From: SCTD01 sp963784675
GTDB lineage: Bacteria > Actinomycetota > Actinomycetes > Mycobacteriales > SCTD01
DNA: 64,000 nt
Assembly (NCBI GenBank): GCA_963784675.1
Contig: CAWASE010000013.1
Span: forward strand, 1-64,000
Direction of reading: 5' to 3'
In this document: one piece after another, positions 48,105 to 57,240 of the stretch
Position numbering within the stretch: the stretch's first letter is position 1
Layout: each line of letters opens with the position of its first letter
Translations under genes and position numbers: made by a program
The notes under the pieces: generated by a model
Told to the model about the DNA's origin: nothing
Database searches by the model: none
The model's input: the letters and a program-made list of their open reading frames with translations, nothing else

Positions 48105-49247
48105 ATGCGCGACGCCGTCATCGTCGAAGCCGTCCGTACCCCCACCGGCAAGCGCAACGGAGGGCTGGCCGGCATCCACTCCGCCGACCTGTCGGCCCAC
48201 GTGCTCCGGGCGCTGGCCGAGCGCAGCGGCATCGACCCCGGCGAGGTCGACGACGTCATCTGGGGCTGCGTCATGCAGATCGGTGAGCAGACCTTCGACA
48301 TCGCCCGCACCGCCGTGCTGTCGGCCGGCTGGCCTGAGACGGTCACCGGCGTGACGATCGACCGCCAGTGCGGATCCTCCCAGCAGGCCGTGCACTTCGC
48401 GGCGGCCGGCATCATCAGCGGCCAGTACGACGTCGCCGTCGCCGGTGGCGTCGAGGTCATGAGCCGCACGCCCATGGGCTCCTCGTTCACGGCCAGCCCG
48501 CTCGGCGCCGACTACATCGCCCGCTACGGCGCCGACTTCCCGAACCAGGGCGTGGGCGCCGAAGACATCGCCGACGCCTACGGCCTGAGCCGCCAGCAGC
48601 TGGACGAGTACGCGCTGCAGTCGCACGAGCGCGCTGCCACCGCGCAGGACGAGGGACGCTTCGCCGCGCAGATCGCCCCGGTGACCAACCCCGACGGCGC
48701 CGTCATCGACACCGACGAAGGCGTGCGCCGCGGCAGCACGATCGAGAAGCTGTCCGGCCTGAAGGCGGCCTTCAAGGAGGACGGCAAGATCACCGCGGCT
48801 AACTCCTCGCAGATCAGCGACGGCTCGGCCGCGCTGCTGATGATGACCAGCGAGAAGGCCAAGGCGCTCGGCCTGACGCCGATCGCGCGCATCCACACCG
48901 CCGTGCTGGCCGGCGTGGCGCCGATGCCGATGCTGCACGCGCCGATGCCCGCGACCGAGAAGGCGCTCAAGCGCTCCGGGCTGAGCGTGTCCGACATCGG
49001 TGCGTTCGAGGTGAACGAGGCCTTCGCCTCCGTGCCGCTGGCCTGGCTCAGGGACATCGGGGCCGACGACAAGACCACCAACCCGAACGGCGGTGCGATC
49101 GCGCTCGGTCACCCGTTGGGCGGGTCGGGTGCGCGCATCATGACCACGCTGGTGCACCACATGAAGGACAACGGCATCCGGTACGGCCTGCAGACCATGT
49201 GCGAGGGCGGCGGCCAGGCGAACGCCACCATCCTCGAGCTGCTCTAG
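48105..49247 (+). CDS. Acetyl-CoA C-acyltransferase (thiolase)
   Basis: 380 aa from ATG 48105 with AGGAG six bases upstream. All thiolase catalytic motifs are present: nucleophile Cys in DRQCGSSQQ (about residue 89), NEAFASVPL, GGAIALGHPLGGSGAR (catalytic His) and the second Cys in CEGGGQANA. The length is normal. It catalyses reversible thiolytic cleavage or condensation of acyl-CoA; degradation is more likely given fadD nearby and the TetR-type operator in front. Tight substrate assignment is not possible. Confidence 0.92.
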   Translation: MRDAVIVEAVRTPTGKRNGGLAGIHSADLSAHVLRALAERSGIDPGEVDDVIWGCVMQIGEQTFDIARTAVLSAGWPETVTGVTIDRQCGSSQQAVHFAAAGIISGQYDVAVAGGVEVMSRTPMGSSFTASPLGADYIARYGADFPNQGVGAEDIADAYGLSRQQLDEYALQSHERAATAQDEGRFAAQIAPVTNPDGAVIDTDEGVRRGSTIEKLSGLKAAFKEDGKITAANSSQISDGSAALLMMTSEKAKALGLTPIARIHTAVLAGVAPMPMLHAPMPATEKALKRSGLSVSDIGAFEVNEAFASVPLAWLRDIGADDKTTNPNGGAIALGHPLGGSGARIMTTLVHHMKDNGIRYGLQTMCEGGGQANATILELL

Positions 49248-49251
49248 CCTG

Positions 49252-49280
49252 CGGCGGCGCCGCGCGCTGCGGCGCCGCCG
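49252..49280 (+). terminator. Thiolase terminator hairpin
   Basis: Perfect 12-bp GC stem CGGCGGCGCCGC (49252-49263), loop of 5, GCGGCGCCGCCG (49269-49280), starting five bases after the stop. No T-tract, as usual in high-GC actinobacteria. Confidence 0.75.
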
Positions 49281-49287
49281 ACCCGGG

Positions 49288-49306
49288 TTGTCCACACTGT
49301 GGACGG
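49288..49306. promoter_or_regulatory. Inverted pair of DnaA boxes outside oriC
   Basis: TTGTCCACA (49288-49296) and, one base later, TGTGGACGG (49298-49306). Together they form the palindrome GTCCACA-C-TGTGGAC. They lie in the thiolase-crgA gap about 25 kb from dnaA. Confidence 0.6.
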
Positions 49307-49421
49307 CGCCTGGGGAGAACTACAGACGTGTAAGCCGACGATTCAAGGTCCGGCGTCGAACTGCCGAGAACAGGGTGCCGCCGGATTCGGCGGTCGAGGG
49401 GTCAGCGCGCGGGCGCGCTGG

Positions 49422-49679
49422 TCACCGCCACTGCGTCGACAGGCCGAAACCCGCGATGATGAAGCCGAACCCGACCAGCAGGTTCCAGTTGTCCAGGCCG
49501 CCGACCAGCGGCATGTCGCCCTGGGTGATGTAGAAGGTGACGAGCCAGAGCACCCCGATGCCGAACATCGCCAGCATCAGCGGGGCCAGCCAGACCGGGC
49601 TAGGACGCTTCCTGCGGGCGGACGTCGCGGTGGGCGGAGGCGTGTACGCCGCCTTCTTCCGCTTCCTGGACTCGGGCAC
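49422..49679 (-). CDS. crgA: Cell division protein CrgA
   Basis: 85 aa from GTG 49679 (PESRKRKKAAYTPPP after the initiator). Two transmembrane segments (LAPLMLAMFGIGVLWLVTFYI and WNLLVGFGFIIAGFGLS) with the conserved linker GDMPLVGGLDNWN. The length and pattern fit CrgA, which binds FtsZ and PBP/FtsI-type proteins and helps septum assembly in actinobacteria. It is divergent from the DUF881-sortase group and convergent with the thiolase. Confidence 0.95.
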   Translation of the reverse strand: MPESRKRKKAAYTPPPTATSARRKRPSPVWLAPLMLAMFGIGVLWLVTFYITQGDMPLVGGLDNWNLLVGFGFIIAGFGLSTQWR

Positions 49680-49855
49680 GACCGCTCCGTTCGCTCGTCA
49701 GGCCGGAGGTCAGACGGAACGACGCACCCGGCGGGGTTAGCGTAACGGGAGCGACCACGGTGCCTGAGCAGGCCCGATCGTGGGGACGGCGTGGCGGCCC
49801 CCGGCAAGGATCAGGACGAGGACCTACAGACCGGCGAGGCGGAGGGAGTCAAGCG

Positions 49856-50596
49856 GTGACGACGCGGATCAGCACGCGGCCCTGGGCCGTCCTGGTGCCG
49901 GTGACCGCGCTGGCGGCCGGCCTGCTCTTCGCGACCAGCGCGTCCACCGCCAACGGCACCGACCTGCGCGCAGACCGGCGGCTGCAGCTGACCGAGCTGA
50001 TCTCCCGCGAGCGCGGCGAGGTGGCGCGCCGGCAACGCGACGTCGACGGCCTGCGCGCGGAGGTCGACGCCGGCACGGCGCGCGTCGCGCAGCAGGACTC
50101 GCGGATCGGCGCCGCCACCGCTCCCGCCATGGTGGTAGGTGCGGCCGGGCTGGCTGCGGTCACGGGTCCTGGCCTGCGGGTCGAGCTCGACGACGCGCCC
50201 CGTCGGGCCGGCCGTCCTGCGCTGTCCGACGATCCGGACGACCTCGTCGTGCACCAGCAGGACGTGCAGTCGGTCGTCAACGCGCTGTGGGCCGGCGGCG
50301 CGGAGGCCATGACGCTGGTCGGCCAGCGCGTCGTGTCGACCAGCGCTGTCCGCTGCGTCGGCAACACGATCATCCTGCACGGCCGGGTCTACAGCCCCCC
50401 CTTCCGGGTCGAGGCGATCGGCTCGTCGTCGGCGATGCGTGCCGCGCTCGAGCAGGACCGCGGCGTGCGGCTGTTCCAGCAGTACGTCGACGTCTTCGGC
50501 CTGGGCTACACCGTGGAGGGCAAGCCGGCGCTGGCACTGCCCGCCTACGACGGACCGCTGGAGCTGCCCAACGTCGCCCCCGTGGCGCAACCGTGA
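49856..50596 (+). CDS. DUF881 family membrane-anchored protein
   Basis: 246 aa. GTG 49856 follows a GGAGGGA site; an upstream in-frame start would add a basic stretch before the membrane segment. One N-terminal transmembrane helix (WAVLVPVTALAAGLLFATSA), then a coiled-coil-like region (residues 40-85, ISRERGEVARRQRDVDGLR), then the DUF881 domain with TGPGLRVELDDAP and VVNALWAGGAEAM. Conserved near crgA and pknB in actinobacteria, with a presumed extracytoplasmic role linked to division; the exact function is not known. Confidence 0.88.
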   Translation: MTTRISTRPWAVLVPVTALAAGLLFATSASTANGTDLRADRRLQLTELISRERGEVARRQRDVDGLRAEVDAGTARVAQQDSRIGAATAPAMVVGAAGLAAVTGPGLRVELDDAPRRAGRPALSDDPDDLVVHQQDVQSVVNALWAGGAEAMTLVGQRVVSTSAVRCVGNTIILHGRVYSPPFRVEAIGSSSAMRAALEQDRGVRLFQQYVDVFGLGYTVEGKPALALPAYDGPLELPNVAPVAQP

Positions 50597-50606
50597 AGGA
50601 GCGCGC

Positions 50607-51365
50607 GTGACCGTCTCAGAGCGGGTGGAGCTCGCCGCACCCTCGACGACGTCGAGGGCGAGCGCCGGCGACGCGGTCCGGACCGTGCTGCGCGGGCTCG
50701 GCCAGACCCTCATCACGCTGGGGGTGGTGATGCTGCTCTTCTGCTTCTACGAGCTCAAGGTCACCAACCTGGTGACCGCCCGTGCCCAGGACCAGCTCGG
50801 CGACGACCTGCGCCGCAGCTGGACCCAGCCACCACCGCAGCCCGCCGGCCCGGTCGTGTCGGGGGCGTCCGCCGCCCCCGTGCCGCCGCCCGCCCTCGGC
50901 GAGGGCCTGGCCGTGATCTACATCCCGCGGTTCGGCAAGGACTGGTCCCCGAAGGTGGTCGTGCAGGGCGTCGGCGTGCCGGACCTGAAGAAGGGCCCCG
51001 GCCACATCCCGTCGACGGCGCTGCCGGGAGACCTGGGCAACATGGTCATCTCCGGGCACCGCACCACCTACGGCGCACCGTTCAACCGCGCCGACACGCT
51101 GCAGCCCGGCGACAAGATCGTCCTGGAGACCCGGACCGGCTGGTTCACCTACGACGTCCGCGAGCTGCAGGTCGTCGCGCCGACGGCCATCGAGGTGACC
51201 TATCCGGTCCCCGGCCGGCTCGACGCGACGCCCACCGAGCACCTGCTGACCCTGACCACCTGCAACCCGAAGTACTCCGCCCGCGAGCGGTTGATCGTGC
51301 ACGCGGTGCTCTCCGCCGCCAGCCGTCACGACGACGGCCCGCCTGCCGCGCTCCAGGAGACCTGA
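50607..51365 (+). CDS. Class E sortase
   Basis: 252 aa from GTG 50607 with GAAGGA six bases upstream. N-terminal cytosolic part of about 30 residues, a single transmembrane anchor (ITLGVVMLLFCFYEL), a Pro-rich linker, then the sortase fold. The catalytic His is in SGHRTTYGAPF, the Cys in LLTLTTCNP and the Arg in YSARERL. Class E enzymes, common in high-GC actinobacteria, attach proteins with LAxTG-type signals to the peptidoglycan. This window encodes an LARTG protein (3965-15629) and an LPATG protein (54637-57201), plausible substrates. The stop overlaps the next start (TGATG). Confidence 0.92.
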   Translation: MTVSERVELAAPSTTSRASAGDAVRTVLRGLGQTLITLGVVMLLFCFYELKVTNLVTARAQDQLGDDLRRSWTQPPPQPAGPVVSGASAAPVPPPALGEGLAVIYIPRFGKDWSPKVVVQGVGVPDLKKGPGHIPSTALPGDLGNMVISGHRTTYGAPFNRADTLQPGDKIVLETRTGWFTYDVRELQVVAPTAIEVTYPVPGRLDATPTEHLLTLTTCNPKYSARERLIVHAVLSAASRHDDGPPAALQET

Positions 51366-51547
51366 TGTACGGCTGGATCTGGCGCACCCTGCCCGGCGGC
51401 CTGCCCGGCAAGCTGGTCGGCGTGCTGGTGCTGGCGGCGGTGACCGTGGCCGTGCTGTTCCTGGTCGTGTTCCCGGTCCTGGAGCCGTTGCTGCCGTTCA
51501 GCGACGTCACGGTCGAAGGGACGTCCAGCTCCAGCCCCGGCGGCTGA
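51365..51547 (+). CDS. Small membrane protein (60 aa)
   Basis: ATG 51365 shares one base with the sortase stop. Sequence MYGWIWRTLPGGLPGKLVG, then one transmembrane segment (VLVLAAVTVAVLFLVVFPVLE) and a short Ser/Gly tail with DVTVEG. Similar 50-60 aa proteins follow the sortase gene in other actinobacteria; the role is unknown. Confidence 0.8.
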   Translation: MYGWIWRTLPGGLPGKLVGVLVLAAVTVAVLFLVVFPVLEPLLPFSDVTVEGTSSSSPGG

Positions 51548-51695
51548 CCGGCGGCCCGCACCGCGCGTGCCGTCCTGACCCGGTGTCCTGCTCGTCCCCG
51601 CGTGAAAGGATCGGAGCCGGACGCCGGTGCGTCCGCTGCCCGGTTCTCGCGTGGCCGGCCCCTGTCTCGCGTATCCGACGCCCTGGAGTCCCTTC

Positions 51696-53881
51696 GTGCC
51701 CGGCACCTCCCTGACCTATGCCGACCGACCGTGGCTCGCGCAGTACCCGCCCGGGGTCCCCGAGGACTACGACTTCCCGGTCGTGCCGCTGACCAGGCTG
51801 CTGGACGACGCCGTGGCCAGCTTCCCGACGCGCGCGGCCCTGTCGTTCCTGGGCACCCGGCTCACCTACCGCGAGCTCAAGGACGCCGTCGACCGCTTCG
51901 CCACCGGACTGGCCGGGCTCGGCGTGCGGCCGGGCGACCGGGTCGCGATCGTGCTGCCGAACTGCCCGCAGAACGTCATCGCGCTGTTCGCGACGCTGCG
52001 CCTGGGTGCGGTCGCCGTCCAGCACAACCCGCTGTACACCCCGACCGAGCTGCGCTCCCAGCTCGCCGACTGCGGGGCCAAGGTCGTCGTGTGCCTGGAC
52101 CGGGTCTTCGACGCGGTGGCCGCCGTCCAAGCCGACACCGACGTGACCACGGTCGTCGTGACGTCGATCTCGGACTACCTGCCGACGCGGCAGAAGCTCG
52201 GCCTGCGGCTGCCGACGGCCCGGGCCAAGGCCGCCCGCGCGCAGCTGTCCGCGACCCTGCCCAAGGGTGCGGCCGCGGTGCCGTTCACGTCGTTGCTCAA
52301 GGGCGAGCCGGCCCGCCAGGCGCCGATCGACCCGGTGAACGACCTGGCGCTGCTGCAGTACACGGGCGGCACCACCGGGGCGTCCAAGGGCGCCATGCTG
52401 ACGCACGCGAACTTGGTCGCCAACGCCTACATGAACCGGCTCTGGGACACCGGCGCGACCGCGGGCCGCGAGGTCACGCTGGCGGTGCTGCCGCTGTTCC
52501 ACGCCTACGGGCTGACCGTCTGCCTGAACAGCACGCTGCTGCTCGGCGGCACGCTGATCCTGGTCCCGCGCTTCGACGTCGCGCAGGTGCTCGAGACGAT
52601 CGAGCGCGAGAAGCCGACGATGTTCCCGGGGGTCCCGCCGATCTACAAGGCGCTCCTGGACCACCCCCGCTCGTCCGCGCACGACCTCGGGTCGATCCGC
52701 GTCTGCGTGTCGGGTGCGATGAAGCTGCCGGCGGAAGTGTCCAAGGCCTTCGAGAAGCTCACCGGCGGCCGCCTGGTCGAGGGCTACGGCCTGACCGAGA
52801 CCTCGCCGTCGACGCACTGCAACCCGATCATCGGTCCCCGCCGACCGGGCTCGATCGGGCTGCCGCTGCCCGGGACCGAGTGCCTGGTGCTGGACCCGGA
52901 CGACTCCGACGCGCTGGTGCCCGTCGGCGAGCCCGGGGAGCTCGCGGTGCGCGGTCCGCAGGTCTTCGCCGGCTACTGGGGTCAGGAAGACCTGCCCGGA
53001 CTGTTCACCGACGACGGCTTCGTGCTCACCGGCGACCTCGTCGTCATGGACGAGGACGGCTACTTCACGGTCGTCGACCGTAAGAAGGAGCTGATCATCG
53101 CAGGGGGCTTCAACGTCTACCCCTCGGAGGTGGAAGACGTGCTGACCGGCATCCCCGGCGTCGCCGAGGCCGTCGTGGTCGGCGCCCCCGACCGCTACCG
53201 CGGCGAGACGGTGAAGGCCTACGTCGTGCTCGAACCCCGCGCGACGGTCAGCATCGCGAGCATGCTCGAGGCCTGCCGCACCGACCTCACCGCCTACAAG
53301 GTCCCTCGCGCGATCGAGGTCGTCGCCGACCTGCCGCGCAGCGCGGTCGGCAAGGTGCTCCGCCGGGTGCTCGTCGAGCGCGAGCGCGCCCTGGCCGAGC
53401 AGGCCGCCGAGCCCGAGCCCGCCAGCACCCCCGGAGGCCGCCCCCGCCCGGGTGCCGAGCCGGTCGAGCCGCGACGACCGGACGCGGCTGCGCCCGCGCC
53501 TGCGGTGAAGAAGGCGCCGGCCACGAGAGCGCCGGCCCAGAAGGCGCCGGCCACGAGAGCGCCGGTCAGAAGGCAAGAAGGCGGCCGTCAAGAAGGCGGC
53601 CGTCCAGAAGGCGGCCGTCCCAAGAGGGCCGAAAGGCGGTGGCGGCCCCCGCCCCGAACGCAGCCGCCCCGAAGGCCCCGGCGAAGAAGGCACCAGCCAG
53701 GACAGCCCCCGCCACAAGAGCGCCGGCCGCGAAGGCCCCCGTCACGAAGGCCCCCGCCAAGCAGGCCCCCGCCACGAAGGCCCCCGCCAAGAAGGCCCCC
53801 GCCAAAAAGGCCCCGGCCAAGAAGGCCCCGGCCGCCGCGAAGCCGCCCGCCCCTCGTCGCACGCCCCGGGCGACGCCGTGA
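51696..53881 (+). CDS. Long-chain fatty acyl-CoA synthetase with Lys/Ala/Pro-repeat tail (frameshifts in tail)
   Basis: GTG 51696 has GGAG upstream. The catalytic part (about residues 1-570) is intact: ATP-binding YTGGTTGASKGAML (about 220), GYGLTETSPS, the ADIC loop TGDLVVMDEDGY, KKELIIAGGFNVYPSE and the C-terminal lysine region GKVLRR. It forms acyl-CoA via acyl-AMP; exact chain preference unknown. After it comes a tail of about 150 residues made of KAPA/KKAP units, like a histone-H1 tail. The tail is interrupted by two small indels: near 53566-53574 the frame passes to KKAAVKKAAVQKAAV, and near 53625-53635 to the final frame ending KKAPAAAKPPAPRRTP. The stop overlaps pabA (GTGA). Confidence 0.85.
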
Positions 53882-54522
53882 CGCGCATCCTCGTCGTCGA
53901 CAACTACGACAGCTTCGTCTACAACCTGGTGCAGTATCTGGGCCAGCTCGGCGTGCAGACCGAGGTCGTCCGCAACGACGAGGTCGCCGCCGACGCCGGA
54001 GGCGACTACGACGGCGTGCTGCTCTCCCCCGGCCCCGGGGCGCCCGAGGATGCCGGCGTCTGCATCGAGATGGTGCGCGCCTGCGAGCAGAGCGGGACCC
54101 CGCTGCTCGGGGTCTGCCTGGGCCATCAGGCCATCGCCGTGGCGCACGGAGCAACCGTCAGCCGCGCGCCCGAGCTGCTGCACGGCAAGACCAGCGAGGT
54201 CGAGCACACCGGAGCCGGCGTGCTGCACGGCCTGCCCACGCCCTTCACCGCGACGCGCTACCACTCGCTCGCGGTCGAGGAGGACACCCTGCCGGCCGTG
54301 CTCGCGGTCACCGGGCGCACCCCGTCAGGCGTCGTGATGGCCATGCGGCACCGCGACAAGCCGATCGAAGGGGTGCAGTTCCATCCGGAGTCGGTGCTCA
54401 CGCAGGGCGGGCACCTGTTGCTGGCGTCGTGGCTGCGGCAGTGCGGCGACGAGCTCGCCCTGGGTCTGGCGCCCGCGCTGTCCGAGCAGGTCGAGCACAA
54501 GCGGCTCGCCGCCTTCGGCTGA
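53878..54522 (+). CDS. pabA: Aminodeoxychorismate/anthranilate synthase glutamine amidotransferase subunit
   Basis: 214 aa from GTG 53878, overlapping the end of the acyl-CoA synthetase gene. Class I glutamine amidotransferase: VVDNYDSFVYNLVQYL at the N-terminus, oxyanion region LSPGPGAPEDAG, nucleophile Cys in GVCLGHQAIA, and the His/Glu pair in GVQFHPES. It supplies ammonia for p-aminobenzoate (folate) or anthranilate (tryptophan). The crgA-...-trpG/pabA-pknB position corresponds to the gene often called trpG in mycobacteria. Because it stands apart from trpE/trpC, pabA is the safer name. The partner pabB/trpE is not here. Confidence 0.92.
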   Translation: MTRILVVDNYDSFVYNLVQYLGQLGVQTEVVRNDEVAADAGGDYDGVLLSPGPGAPEDAGVCIEMVRACEQSGTPLLGVCLGHQAIAVAHGATVSRAPELLHGKTSEVEHTGAGVLHGLPTPFTATRYHSLAVEEDTLPAVLAVTGRTPSGVVMAMRHRDKPIEGVQFHPESVLTQGGHLLLASWLRQCGDELALGLAPALSEQVEHKRLAAFG

Positions 54523-54636
54523 GCGCCGAGCCCGCCGCCCGCGGCCGGAGCCGCCCACGCCCGCCCCGACGCGACCACCGCGACCACCGCGATCCAGACC
54601 GCGACGCTGCGGCCGCCCCCCTCAGGGCCGCCCCTC

Positions 54637-57201
54637 TCAGGGTCGCTGGCCGGCGACGCTCGGCTCCGACGCCCTGTCGCCCGCTCGCCGCCGCAGCACG
54701 ACAGCCGCAGCCAGCGCGACGGCCGCGGCCACCGCCCAGGGCAGGCCGCCGGTGGCGGGCAGGCGGTTGCCGGGACCTCCCAGCGTCGGACCGACCGCGG
54801 CGGGCGCCGGCACGGTTCCTGGCGCGACCGGACCGACCGGCGCCGCTGCCGGCAGCGCCCGGCCGCTGACGGTCTGCAGCGCAGCAGCGTCGTCGAAGGT
54901 GGCCGTCGTGGTGCGCCCACCGTCCAGGCAGTAGGTGAAGGTGTTGCCGGCGCGGATGTGCGGCTGGCCGGCGGTGGTCAGCACCGTCTGGGGGCTCATG
55001 CCGGCGGTCAGCGCGCCGAGGCCGACGCCGCTGGTGAGCTCGGCGACGCTGTGGCAGCGCCGTCCTTCGATGCCGGTCGCGCGCTCCCACATCTGCAGGA
55101 ACGCCTCGGGCCCGCGCTCGAGATCTTTGACGATCTGCTCGCCGCCGAGGTGGCGCAGATCCTCGACCCAGTCGGCGTACAGGCCGTAGTGCGCCACGCC
55201 GTCGACGTTGACGTCGTACGTGCGCTCGCCGCTGACCTGCTTGTCGACCCGGACGTCGCCGAGCCCGGTGAAGGGGTAGGTGACGGGGTTCTTCGCGTCG
55301 GCGCCGCGCGGCCGGCCCTGCGTCCCGAGCCCGTTCGCGTCGGCCCCCCAGGCGAAGCCCCAGTACTGGTCGGTCAGCGAGGCGTAGGGACGGAACCGTC
55401 GCCACTGGTCGGTGAAGAAGCCGGAGTCGCCCGCGTAGGAGGCCAGCACCCCGTGGTCGGCGACGGTGCGGCGGTAGATGCCCTCGTCGGACCAGGAGTG
55501 GCTCGACACCAGGCCCGAGTACTTCGCCTTCTCCAGCAGAGCCAGCGCCTGGGTGCGGGCCAGGGCGCTCATGTGGTCCGGGTCGAACAGCATGCCCTTG
55601 GCCATCATCTGCTCGAGCAGGTGCTCGCCGAGCGAGGACAGACCGCGGACGTTGCAGTGCGGGCCCGGCGGGTAGGCCGGCGCCGCGCCGGTGCCGCCGG
55701 TCAGGTTGAGCACCTCGCTGAACAGCACGTCCTGCGGGCCGCCCGACGCACCGCTGTCGTCGGCCAGGTTGGCCTGCTGCCGGTCGGTACCGAACGCGGG
55801 CGCCCCGTCGGGGCCGGTGGGGCAGGTCTGCATCTGCCAGAACATGCCGGTCTGCTGGACGTTGCCGGCATTGATGACCACCCCGGTGGAGCCGCCGTCG
55901 CCGGTGACGCCGGCCAGCGCGTTGTCGAACTTGTTCGCCAGCTCCATCTGTCGGACGCCCAGGTCGTAGACCTCCTGCAGCTGGCGGTCGATCTGCGCCT
56001 CGTCGCACTGCGGCATGCCTTCGATCAGGCCACAGTCGAACAGCACCGACACCTCGATGCCCATGGTCACGGCCAGCTTGCCGTCGTTGACGACGCGACG
56101 CGCCTGCTCGGGGCTGGTGACGATGCGCAGGAAGCCTTCACCGGGGCCGCCCGCCTGGGCGTCGATGTAACGCTCGAGCTCGTGCAACCGCTGGGCCTGC
56201 AGCCGGACACCGTCCATCTCGTTGCAGGAGTTCTGCTTGTAGGGGTAGCCGCGGCACAGCACGCCGTTGTCGACCAGCAGCGTGGTCTGCATGCGCACGC
56301 CGGATCGCCAGGCGCGCTCCAGCCACTTGTAGTAGGTCTGCTCGTGGGTCAGCGACAGCGGAGCGGGCCAGTCGACGAAGGTCGGATAGCCGACGGTGTC
56401 GTGCCCGCCGACGGCGTCGCCCCCGAAGGCGGCGTTGTCCAGGATCGCCCCGCGGCCGCCGGGCTCGTGGTCGGGACAGTCGACCAGGGCGCTCGCGATG
56501 CCGTACCGGTGCCACGGCCGCCCGCAGTGCAGCCGGCCGCCGATGAACTCGTAGGCGACCGTGTGCAGGTGTGCGTCGAGGTAGCCCACCGTCTCGGTGT
56601 ACGGGGTGCTGCCGCCGACCACCGGCCCGCTGACGTTGACCTCCGCCTCGGGGAAGACCGCGCACCCCTGGGTGCGCCGGAAGCCGAAGGCGCTGGCGGC
56701 GGCGCCGGGGACCAGGGTGCCCTGCCCGTCGGTGGCGAGGGAGACGCCGTCCAGGGAGACCAGCGTCGCGCTCCGTCCGTCACCCAGCAGGACGAAGTCG
56801 GACGCCGGGCTCGGCGCGCCGGCCGGGGCGACGGTCCGGCCCGCGGCCAGGAAGTCGGCCTTGCTGCCGTAGAGCAGATAGCTGCCGAGGTCGGTGGCCT
56901 GCAGGTGGAACGGCTCGGCCTGCGCCGGCGAGGCGGCCGTCGCTGCGTATCCGGCGGCGGTCCGCACCACCCAGCGGCCACCGGAGCTCATCGCGTAGCA
57001 ACCACCGGCCAGGTCGTACCGGTCGACCGGGACGTCGGCGCGCGCCGGGGTCGCGGGCCTGGCCACCGGGACCACCCGGCGGTTCTGCTCCAGCAGCTCC
57101 GGCGGTGCCCCCCCGGGGGCGGCCAGCGCCGGCACCAGCCCGACCCCCAGGGCCGTGATCGCGAGGCTGACGAGCAGGGTCGGTGCGTAGCGGGAGGGCA
57201 T
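54637..57201 (-). CDS. Secreted LPATG-anchored metallo-hydrolase (amidohydrolase/peptidase M19-like)
   Basis: 854 aa. Signal peptide of about 28 residues (MPSRYAPTLLVSLAITALG...PALA-APG). The catalytic part resembles metal-dependent TIM-barrel hydrolases: DAHLHTVAYEFIGG (about residues 208-221) with an HxH pair, DPDHMSALA (about 540), and SSHSWSDEG (about 566). Several cysteines suggest extracellular disulfides. The C-terminus has an Ala/Pro-rich linker, LPATG at about residues 813-817, a hydrophobic helix and a basic RRRAGDR tail, a typical cell-wall sorting signal. It sits convergent to pabA and 40 bp behind pknB, inside a region usually reserved for core genes. Substrate unknown; a renal-dipeptidase-like role on cell-wall or exogenous peptides is only a guess. 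Confidence 0.8.
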   Translation of the reverse strand: MPSRYAPTLLVSLAITALGVGLVPALAAPGGAPPELLEQNRRVVPVARPATPARADVPVDRYDLAGGCYAMSSGGRWVVRTAAGYAATAASPAQAEPFHLQATDLGSYLLYGSKADFLAAGRTVAPAGAPSPASDFVLLGDGRSATLVSLDGVSLATDGQGTLVPGAAASAFGFRRTQGCAVFPEAEVNVSGPVVGGSTPYTETVGYLDAHLHTVAYEFIGGRLHCGRPWHRYGIASALVDCPDHEPGGRGAILDNAAFGGDAVGGHDTVGYPTFVDWPAPLSLTHEQTYYKWLERAWRSGVRMQTTLLVDNGVLCRGYPYKQNSCNEMDGVRLQAQRLHELERYIDAQAGGPGEGFLRIVTSPEQARRVVNDGKLAVTMGIEVSVLFDCGLIEGMPQCDEAQIDRQLQEVYDLGVRQMELANKFDNALAGVTGDGGSTGVVINAGNVQQTGMFWQMQTCPTGPDGAPAFGTDRQQANLADDSGASGGPQDVLFSEVLNLTGGTGAAPAYPPGPHCNVRGLSSLGEHLLEQMMAKGMLFDPDHMSALARTQALALLEKAKYSGLVSSHSWSDEGIYRRTVADHGVLASYAGDSGFFTDQWRRFRPYASLTDQYWGFAWGADANGLGTQGRPRGADAKNPVTYPFTGLGDVRVDKQVSGERTYDVNVDGVAHYGLYADWVEDLRHLGGEQIVKDLERGPEAFLQMWERATGIEGRRCHSVAELTSGVGLGALTAGMSPQTVLTTAGQPHIRAGNTFTYCLDGGRTTTATFDDAAALQTVSGRALPAAAPVGPVAPGTVPAPAAVGPTLGGPGNRLPATGGLPWAVAAAVALAAAVVLRRRAGDRASEPSVAGQRP

Positions 57202-57240
57202 GCAGCAGGGTAGGGCCCGCAGTCCTGTCTCGCGGCCCGT

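Noticed and set aside
46893..49295. An 800-codon minus-strand frame over ppiA, rhomboid and thiolase
   Set aside because: It covers three well-supported plus-strand genes and looks like an antisense shadow.
54530..54636. Repeated CCCTCAGGG-type elements between pabA and the metallohydrolase as an inverted-repeat terminator
   Set aside because: Arms are short and imperfect; I could not define a single convincing stem.
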